From contig CM051020.1 of assembly GCA_027704905.1 (NCBI GenBank), positions 11,890,483 to 11,954,482 of the forward strand: 64,000 nucleotides of DNA, in the 5' to 3' direction. The DNA comes from Muraenolepis orangiensis (lineage: Eukaryota > Chordata > Actinopteri > Gadiformes > Muraenolepididae). A model generated the notes under the pieces. It was not told the DNA's origin and made no database searches. It saw only the letters and a program-made list of their open reading frames with translations. This document shows positions 54,060 through 64,000 of this stretch, piece by piece (position 1 is the stretch's first letter; each line of letters starts with the position of its first letter). Made by a program: the position numbers and the translations under genes.

Positions 54060-54700
54060 ATGTTCAGCTTATGGTCGAGCACAGTGCAAAGGTATACTTG
54101 CAATAAGTAACAGGTTGTGTTGGCTACCCATTAATACGAGTAGGGTAAGAGGGTGGCAGCTTTCTAAAATGGATATTTTTTGGGTGTTAGAGGTGTTTAG
54201 GAGAAGGTTGGACTTCTCACTCCAATTTAAGAAGTAGTCAAAGACTGGCCCATACTCTTCCTCCTGTACAAGCATCGGTACAAGGACTACCAGGTTTAAG
54301 GAAAGTTTTTATCTACAGGCAGTGCGCCTGCTGAACTGCTAGGAGTGCTGCCACTATCATAACATTGTCATTAACATTACACTATCATACTTTGCTGGAC
54401 TTTCTGGACTTCAGTAACTGCACTGTTCTGCACTGTACTGCACTGTATTCATGATGCTGCTGCACTACTGGCACTTTGAAATGCTTTTAAATGCTTTTTG
54501 CACAATTCAACACATGTACATTTCACCCATCATTCATTTAATTGTTATTTGTATGTGCATTGTTTATTGTTTATAGTATTTGTATAGTATTGTGTTTTAG
54601 AAATTCAAACTGCGAGAGGGAATGGGGAGTAATTCCATTGTACTTGTTGCAAATGGCAAATACAAATCTTGAATCTTTTGAATCTCTCCATCATATAGAA
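54060..54700 (+). mobile_element. LINE 3' end, best copy of this tail family
   Basis: The weak end of ORF2 (HRYKDYQV, then PAELLGVLPLS in frame) is followed by a long untranslated tail with GCGAGAGGGAATGGGGAGT, CCATTGTACTTGTTGC and a TTGAATCTTTTGAATC end. Confidence 0.65.
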
Positions 54701-54762
54701 GGCTCACCAAGCCTCATCATCTCTACTTAATAAAGTGCCTTTTGAGATGGTGCTAGAGCAGG

Positions 54763-54816
54763 AGTTGGTGGGGGGCTGTGAGTTGGTGGGGGGCTGTGAG
54801 TTGGTGGGGGGCTGTG
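54763..54816. repeat. 18-bp tandem repeat, 3 perfect copies
   Basis: AGTTGGTGGGGGGCTGTG repeated three times; G-rich. Confidence 0.95.
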
Positions 54817-54819
54817 CAA

Positions 54820-55240
54820 GTGATCATTTTAGCAGAGAGTGACGTACCGACTCTGACCTACTAAATAAATAACCATCCACATAAAATCAAGCCAGCTTCA
54901 AGTAAACATTTGTCTGCTAAGATGCTGGGTTGATTAGCGTTAAATTGTGTCTTTTACTGTGTTTTGTGTCCACCTGTTCTTCTGCCATGTGCATTTGTGA
55001 CTCTTGTCTGCGAAAAGCGCTTTATACATTTATTTTACATACTAACTTACTTAAATGTGTATGAAAAGTCCACAAATAAGAGCTAAGCGAGGTGCTGTGT
55101 TTGTGATAAAGTGTACCTCTTCTTCACCAATTATTTTTGAAAATCTACTGCATATGAGGTTTAATCTGATGATCTCTCTGTAATAGTCAGCTGTAGGAAT
55201 TGGAAACCTTTGTCCTCGTGTTGCTTCTGACCCCCCCCCC

Positions 55241-55281
<41 letters not shown>

Positions 55282-57200
55282 GGCGGGCAGAAGCTACACG
55301 AGGCTGTTGTTTACTTTCCTGAGTAAATCTCCTGACTTACTAACCCTGGAATATTATAAATGCGAACCTATCACCGTGGCCCTACGCTATCAGGCACCGG
55401 CTCCATAAAATACTCCAAAGTCTAGTTTGACGAAAGGAAGATGAAGGAGAGTCGTGCATGGCTCGCTGTGGACTTCGGACACGCCTATGGGATACGCAGA
55501 ATACTCAATCAGTGTTCAGAACTTTATCCAGTTTATACTTTCTTTTTTTTTTTTTTTAAATTGTGATTCACCGGTAACTTGATTCGAATTGGCCTAATAG
55601 CCTTTATCACAACACATCAACACATCAAATGGTTTGTATTATTTTTCAATATATATAGCAACCCAGGCTGCCGCTAAACTGACATGACAGCGCTCTCTTG
55701 TGGCCATGACACCGTCTCACAGGAACACGTACACACAAAGTCAATGAACGTCAAGAAATAAAAGCGGTTTTAATATGGGTTTTTTAAAGGCTAAATTCGT
55801 ATTTGATTACTATCTATCTCTATATTTAGATCTCTACATTTCTGACACATTTTAGTACAGAACTTAACACGTATGAGCACGAGAGCCTATCTGAATACAT
55901 AAAGGAATGAAGGTCACTTATTTATTTTAAGCAATGTAGCCGCTTATATCTTTCAAAACCCAAATCAAATTATACTATATTCTATATTTTTCCCTATGTA
56001 CGTATACGCACAAGAACAAACACACTTCACCTTGGTCATGTGGCAGTACAATTTAATTGACCAATAATGGCAAAATAAAGTGTTCAAGAATAGAACTTCA
56101 CACATAATGCAGTACGATTCTGAGGGACTTGATTATTATGATCACACCAGTGCTTGTTGACCCAAAACAACTTTTATTATTATTTTAAAGTCGAGATGAA
56201 TACAAAAAAATAACGAACAAAGACAAATAACACCACAATAAAAAAAGCAACAGTTACAAAAATACAAAATCATTTTTGCTAGGTTTTTGTAAAACAATTA
56301 TTTTCAATATTGTAAACTTGGGACTGGTAGTGCAGAGCAAGTATATCCCATAATTAAATTAAATTATACAGTAGATATGACTTGACTTTTGTTTTGACGA
56401 TCGCAGATGGAGCCCAAAACAATGGAAATGAGTTCCAAAGACTGCAATCTGTAAACAACTGCTAAATGTTCCTTTGAAAGAATTCTGCTGGTATTCAAAT
56501 TAATTGTATGGAACCTTTTTGACGTCAAATTAAAATATGGGAAGAGACAATATGACACATATTACATTTATCGAGAGACTTTCCCGTATGATTCTATCGG
56601 CAGTTGGGCCCAAGCTGCCTGTGTTTTTGAATATAAGCTAAACATTCATGACGACACTCGATAATGACGAAAGAAATGCAAAGAACGCAAAGATTTGTAA
56701 AAACTGCAGAATGACGCATTTTAACCATGGACCATAATGATGAATTATTCACAGGTCACATGGTGCAGTGGAAACAGAGCAGCGAAGTTGATTGGTTGAG
56801 CACGGTTTGACTGACGCGATGGCATCCCGGTTCCCCGGAACGTATCGGTTGTACTTGGAAGCGGTTAAGCTCATCTCTAGGAGTCTGTACAATCCAAATT
56901 GTCCTCATCTGATTCCTGTACCACTTATTGGGTATCAGGACTACCCCACTGGCCGTGGAGGAAAGTCAGTTTTAGGAGAACACACCACGGAAACAGAAAG
57001 CGGAAAGTGGACAATATGGCAACCATTGTTTTTTGTGTGGACACAAACTAAATCGGTGATTCCTTTTGCGTCAGCTAATGTGTTCTTCTTATTGAAGATG
57101 GTGTAAGGATGGTGTTTATAATCCTAAATCCATGGCTTTCTTGTCACACACACACACACACACACACACACAGCGAAAAGAGCCAGTTCAGATCAGTTCT
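54820..57200. other. Intergenic and possible PKI 3' untranslated region
   Basis: No repeat family apart from the (AC)n at 55245-55280 and 57146-57172. Minus-strand AATAAA (TTTATT on plus) occurs at 56173-56178 and could end the PKI transcript. A plus-strand open frame from the ATG at 56819 (96 codons) has no recognised domain. Confidence 0.35.
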
Positions 57201-57204
57201 GCCA

Positions 57205-57697
57205 TTAACTGTCTTCTTCTTCTTCTTTGGCTGCAGAGTCCTGCCTCTTATCAGGATCCTCTCCGTCACCTCCTGATGATTTTGCAACACAAGAGAGCGA
57301 GAGAGAGAGCGAGAGAGAGAGCGAGAGAGAGCGAGAGAGAGAGCGAGAGAGAGAGCGAGAGAGAGAGCGAGAGAGAGCGAGAGAGAGAGCGAGAGAGAGA
57401 CATTAGGCATGGCTATGGATTCAGTCTACCTTTCCATTTATTTTGTCTGTGTGTTCAGTCTACCCTTTCTTTCATTTTACCTGTCCAATCAGTGCATAAT
57501 TAACAGTGCAATTTCCGGCGTCTCTCACCTGACGTGTTGACACGGAGCTGGGCCAGGTCATGTGACAGCTCTGGGGTGGCGGCGGGGGCAGAAGTGGAGG
57601 AACCGCCCCCCTGGTTCGCCGTAGTGAAGTCCCCCAGGAACACAGCGTTCCTGCGGCCCGAGCGCCGGGAGGCCATGAAGCTGTCGACATCCGTCAT
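57205..57697 (-). CDS. pkia: cAMP-dependent protein kinase inhibitor (PKI family, probably alpha)
   Basis: Two coding exons on the minus strand: 57697-57529 (169 nt) and 57272-57205 (68 nt). They join in phase to 78 residues; human PKIA has 76. The protein begins MTDVD. It carries the PKA pseudosubstrate SGRRNAV, with the upstream Phe at the F10 position (F7 here), and a leucine-rich export signal, ELSHDLAQLRV. The exon junction after that signal is where PKI genes split. The second exon is acidic (GGDGEDPDKRQ...KEEEEDS). PKI proteins block the PKA catalytic subunit and carry it out of the nucleus. The pseudosubstrate is followed by FLGDF instead of the usual (P/H)DI. The alpha call rests on zc2hc1a being next door; the sequence alone does not settle alpha, beta or gamma. 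Confidence 0.85.
57292..57400. repeat. GA-rich microsatellite upstream of the PKI exon 2 acceptor
   Basis: (GAGAGAGAGC)-type units. On the minus strand it is CT-rich and ends about 20 bases before the acceptor at 57273-57274. Confidence 0.95.
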
Positions 57698-57722
57698 CGC
57701 TGACACATCTGACAGGGCCTAA

Positions 57723-57861
<139 letters not shown>

Positions 57862-58162
57862 ATTTTTTAATCTGTTGTTGTGGAACCGGCTGCAATCGTG
57901 ATAGTCAAAGAGAGTGGAAAGTGAGGCAAAACTAAAAGGCAAACTACAACAACAAAACAGTAAGGAGGTCAAAAGTACAAAGTAATACAAGTCACAAAGA
58001 AAGAGGCATCTTAAATCCCTCTGTTGTGTTGACATCATAACGCTGGGTTGCCCTTTCCGGGGTAAGGATGCCCTGGAGAGATGGCTGGGATACAGATGCC
58101 CTGTCCTCAGTTCCCCCAGACTGGGGCTGAGTCTGAATCCCCTCCAGGAAAATACAATTCAA

Positions 58163-58343
<181 letters not shown>

Positions 58344-58344
58344 T

Positions 58345-59340
58345 AGTGGAGATGTCCAGCATTGTTGAGAGGAGTGAGCTGTGATTGGCCGGGGCTATTC
58401 CGGGACATGACCGTCTGAGCATGCTCTGTTTCTTTGCTCTTAGAGTGGTTCTCAAAATAGCCCCACAGGAGAAAAGGGTAGTCACTAAAAGATACAACAA
58501 AGCCAATGACTGGTGACTTGTTGTTGTGCAAGAGGCGCACACTAACCCAGGGGGAAGAGCAAAGACAATTCAACACTATAGAAAACATAGAGCTGTAGAG
58601 AATACACTCTAAATCACACAACGGAACGCCGTAGTGAGTGAGTACTGAGACACCTCATGTCTCTGTGTGTCTCTCTCTCTCGCTCTATTGAGCACATTGG
58701 AAGGACATAGGTCTGGACATAACTGAGACAGGTGTCTGTCTATCTGAGACGGACAGGAAGGTTAAATAACACCTTGAGTTCCCCGAATCAGAACCGAGCT
58801 AGAGTCTCACCTAGTGGACCACTAGTGGACTCACCCTGCACATGCTCAGTTAGAGTCTTGCTTACAAAAAAAGGAGCCACATTTGAAACTCCCAGAGAAA
58901 GTTACCAGACAGTGTTGTTTTTTTAGGTCAAAATATAACTTTTCTATGAGATGTATTTTTTTCAAATGTCTACACATCCAAACACGTATTATTAAAATCA
59001 CGCTCAAAAAAAGGAAGAACTAACGTGTCAAAATAGCAGTCTAGGTTAGTTCACATGAGGCGACCACATGGCTGGTGATACTGGGACTTCCTGAACCAAG
59101 TAGTCAGTGACCTTTACTTAAAAAAGCATAGATCAGGACCATCATCAAAGTACATAGTACAAAGTATTTAATTTGCATGGAAATCCCTTAGCTAAAGGAA
59201 TGCTTACTGCTCCCTTGATCGCAACATAGCTTCAAGAGCTCATTGTTTACCCCAGCAACTGCAGGGTGGATTCTTTTCTTCTGATTGTCCTGATCAAGTG
59301 ATAGTGATACTGATAGTCCCTCTGATAGTCCCACTGATAG
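58345..59340. other. Intergenic between PKI and zc2hc1a, no exon seen
   Basis: May contain a PKI 5' untranslated exon; none can be supported. Confidence 0.35.
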
Positions 59341-59705
59341 TCCCTCGCCAGCTTCCGCAAGAGACTCAAGACCCACCTGTTCAGAGTCCACCTGGACTCT
59401 CCTTTGTGAAACCCCTAAACTTGCTTAAGTCCTGACATTAATAGCTCTTAGCATGTTGTATATGTTAGCAAGTGTATGTCCTTAATGTTGTTAACACGCT
59501 CTTATCACAGCTACTTAAGCAGGTGACCTAGCAGTACGAAATTGTGTTATTCATCTTGTCAATATGAATACTTGTGAACTGCTGTATTTATATGTTTGCG
59601 TACCCCAGTGTTATGCTATTGTCTGCTTCAACTAATGTACACCTTGTAAGTCGCTTTGGATAAAAGCGTCTGCCAAATGCCCTAAATGTAAATGTAAATG
59701 TAAAT
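59341..59705 (+). mobile_element. LINE 3' end (family of 24940-25530)
   Basis: Starts in the ORF2 end (SFRKRLKTHLF frame), continues with the same tail and ends in AAATGTAAATGTAAATG. It is preceded by a short GATAGTCCC(T/A)CT tandem. Confidence 0.85.
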
Positions 59706-59709
59706 GATT

Positions 59710-61155
59710 GTGCGGGGACGGTAACTGAGGTGAATGATCAGCCCAGTTCTCTGTATGCGAGTTCGTTGTTAATCATTAAAGCGAATACATGAAGGCAATG
59801 TGAGATCAATTAAACCATAAACAACACACTTATGTATCAGGCCTCCATAAACTAGATGCTAAGTTAATATTAAATCAAATCCGATCAAATAAAAATAAAA
59901 TGCTGCATTGCATGCTTATCGTCAGTGGAAACACATATGTGAGGTTACAGCATGCCAAACATCCGAAAAAAGGGGCATTTGCCTTGTGACCCTGTATCGT
60001 TTTTACGCAAGAAAAGGCACAGGCTGGAGTGCCAGGGAACTGTAATACCCTCAAGACGGGGTTCATCCACCCGACAGGAAGGTACAAAGGATTTGCACTA
60101 TGGGTTGGGCCCAAAGGAGGTACATTTTAAGGGAGAGTAGGCTAGACGTTTACCTATGATTCAGCGATGGCCTCTAACTGCAACTATCTTGAAACCTGGG
60201 AAGAGACCGGACTACCCAGGTGGAAGTGACCTTTACACCTCGGTATGATCCCATAATGTCCAATGTGGACATTATGGATATTTTAGATATGTTACAACCA
60301 TCCCAGCCATGTGTTACCACTGTTTCGTACACTAACAACTTGAATGCATTTTTTTCCGTAGTTCTTCACGCAGTGAAGTTCAAAATACAAACAATTTGCT
60401 TAGTCGCAAAGCGCAAAAGCGTTACAACCGTCACTGCATGGTCCCCAATACGAAATAAGCGGACAGCAGACCCTTTATTTCTTTAAATGTTTACCATAAG
60501 ACAGGACACCGCATGTTACTTCAATATTAAATTGGTTTACGGTACCTGACTTGCGTCAATGCTTCCAAATGTTTGCGTTGCCAAACACATCACATGATAA
60601 AGTGAACGCGACTTCATTCGTTCATTCGCTCACAATAGCGCACCGCCAGCCAGCCAGACCCGTCGTATGCGTAATGGCACGCAGAATGAAACGAAGCTGC
60701 GTAACGTATACGCAACGCAGTGGACCTTTTGGGCACACCGACGTCTTACGGACGTCAATAGTTATTGTTTTATAGCTGGGACAGCCGTTAAGATAGGTCA
60801 TATATGCCTCTTTTATGTACTGATAGCATGCAGGCCTTGCGTATGTGCCCTCATTTAGCGAGTGCTTTATAAAGCAATATTATTAATAGGCCTATATTCA
60901 CTAATGATTGATTATGTTCTTTGAATTTTGTCTAACCCTAACCCATTGTCTCGATGTACTGACATCTTACAGTAATGCTGTAGGTCACCCTTTGCCTCAC
61001 CAATGTCCCACCAGGAATCCAAAACAGAAATTATTCTGTTATTCAGCGGCACAGCAGACCTATTCATCATCTACAACCATTGACACAAGTGAAATGAAAA
61101 GGAAAAATAGTCCGATGTCACAGCTAACACAGGGCTCTATTGTGTACTAGTGTGC
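59710..61155. other. Intergenic, no gene seen
   Basis: Contains a perfect hairpin at 60251-60277 (12-bp arms, CCATAATGTCCA, loop ATG). The open frames here show no domains. Confidence 0.4.
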
Positions 61156-61160
61156 TAGAC

Positions 61161-61521
<361 letters not shown>

Positions 61522-61759
61522 TGTGTGCGTGTGTGTGTGTGTGAATGACTCCATTCAAACAAGCAATACGACTTTAGAGTGGTCAACAAGGGAGCAGCCT
61601 GGCCTTTCAAAAAACGGAAAACTACAAAGAGATGTCAGGTAGGTCTAAATAATAGAGGCCTTTATATTATTAGAATTGTACTGAAGAGCGCCTGTCCACC
61701 GCTCCGCGGTCGCTTCCCAAGCACCACCCTGTGGTCAAAACTAAGAACTACACTTACTT

Positions 61760-61886
61760 TGATTGTTTTTTTTCTCGCAAGTCCTACGACTAGCCAATGA
61801 AATGCCGGGATGGTGGCACGTGACGCGGCATCCGAAGCAAGCCCAGTTGCTAGTGGCGGCGTTGTATACACACAGAAACAGGAAGG
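61760..61886 (+). promoter_or_regulatory. Candidate promoter of zc2hc1a
   Basis: A CCAAT box (61794-61798), an E-box CACGTG (61817-61822) and CpG-containing sequence lie just upstream of the start codon. No TATA box is seen. Confidence 0.5.
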
Positions 61887-62870
<984 letters not shown>

Positions 62871-63591
62871 GTGAGACTACACCTGAGCAGGTCACCCACA
62901 GTTGGACTGGGCCATTGTAGAAAAAAATGCACTCATTATCTTCACTCATTAAGCGTACAAAAAAGTACAATGCACTCATTAAAGCGTACAAAAGCTTATC
63001 CAAAATCTACTAAATTCCAAGGTTAGTAAGTCAAATTGATTATGACATCAAAATAATCAGCCAGTTCCACTGAACACAAATTATTCTATTAATTGTCATG
63101 AAGATGATTATAATATATTAATATTCTTTTGGGAAAGATCCCAACAGCAAACACACCCGCTTACCTTGAACTGATGATGATCTTGAAACGATTGGATGTT
63201 TCAAAGAAGGCATCCTAGGCATCACCCTAGGTTCTGGCTTAATACGGTTATAACAAAGTCGTTAATAATTACCAGTAGCCCTGAAGCCTCGAATGAGTAA
63301 ACCGACGCCAGAAGAAGGGAGGGACTGCAATTGATTCAAAGCACACATCTTGGTGACAGAAAACCGCAATGTCATATTGGGAAATGTGCTTTTCACCTTT
63401 TGCCAAATGTGCCAAGAAATACAGTTGAAGCCCAAAGGTGAACAGTGTTTGTGTAGGCTGGCAGTTCCTGTTTGGGCTTTTCCCATCATAAGCCGAAAAG
63501 GTGTCAGCCAAGCTTCTTTTCAATTCACATTTTATCTGGCAAACAAATCGCCTTAAACCTTTTTCAACCGCTTGTACCAATTGTATTTCAG

Positions 63592-63612
63592 AGTTCAACC
63601 TCCTCAGTGAAA
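63592..63612 (+). CDS. Possible 21-nt zc2hc1a microexon
   Basis: A strong acceptor (TGTATTTCAG) and donor (GTAAGT) bracket 21 bases in the correct phase, encoding SSTSSVK. It would follow IKAK directly. Not seen in the human protein as I recall it, so it may be alternative or fortuitous. Confidence 0.3.
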
Positions 63613-64000
63613 GTAAGTGACTCCCCTTTAATTTTCTGCCTTTTAACATGGATACGTACACTTGGCTGGTCGTGCTTCACTCTGGGTATAATGGTTATAA
63701 ATACAAATAAATATTAATGCTGTTTTTTTTTCAGAATCTCCAAAAGTAGTTGGCAAACTGCTCTTTTGCCAAACATCGTAATACGACACTCGACTCGCAC
63801 CTTTTTTCATCTCAGTCTTTCAGTCTTAAAGCTTGTTCTTATGGCTGTGGCCAACTCCTTTAAAAAATATATAGACTTAAATAGAGTTAGTGTGTGTGTG
63901 GGAAAAAGATTCCTTAGCAGCTGCCGTAGTTGTGGAATTGCAGACCATAATTCTGTACCGCTACCTTGTGGCGGCTGAGCCGGTTGTCTTCAGTCCAAAC

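Overview
This window is animal nuclear DNA, almost certainly from a ray-finned (teleost) fish. It has split genes with GT/AG introns, fish-type LINEs and tRNA-derived SINEs, hAT-type and fold-back MITEs, solo LTRs, and very many long simple repeats. Arrays of (AC)n/(GT)n over 100 bp recur throughout. That density suggests a gadiform-like genome, but this is inference. Nothing bacterial, viral-genome-like or CRISPR-like is present.

Layout. Bases 1-27,800 contain no host gene I can support. They hold a 5'-truncated L2-type LINE (1-1277), two solo LTRs (2546-3106 and 20935-21539), a second broken LINE with endonuclease and reverse transcriptase (19034-21900), a hAT-type MITE (17462-17828), a fold-back MITE (13436-13674), relics of P2X7-C-terminus-like and THAP coding sequence (12064-13160), and many microsatellites. 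Bases 27,800-43,700 hold tlcd4, a TLC-domain membrane protein with six coding exons on the plus strand. Bases 44,860-52,740 hold a beta-carotene oxygenase 1-like gene with eleven exons on the plus strand, complete at 516 residues. Bases 57,205-57,697 hold a cAMP-dependent protein kinase inhibitor (PKI family) in two coding exons on the minus strand, 78 residues. From 61,887 to the window end are the first three coding exons of zc2hc1a on the plus strand, which continues outside.

The exon structures were built by hand from codon phase and splice sites. Every junction keeps the frame, and each protein aligns by eye with its vertebrate family. PKI next to zc2hc1a matches the human PKIA-ZC2HC1A neighbourhood, but the two genes are divergent here. 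The genes do not form a pathway: one is a carotenoid-cleaving enzyme, one a lipid-domain membrane protein, one a PKA regulator and one a zinc-finger protein of unknown role.

I found no new biological system. The best leads concern how repeats meet genes: an L2 tail that appears to supply the splice acceptor of bco1-like exon 2, a TTC/TCC array and a poly-C tract acting as acceptor pyrimidine tracts, an unusual insertion behind the PKI pseudosubstrate site, and a strong 102-nt hairpin at 11239-11340.
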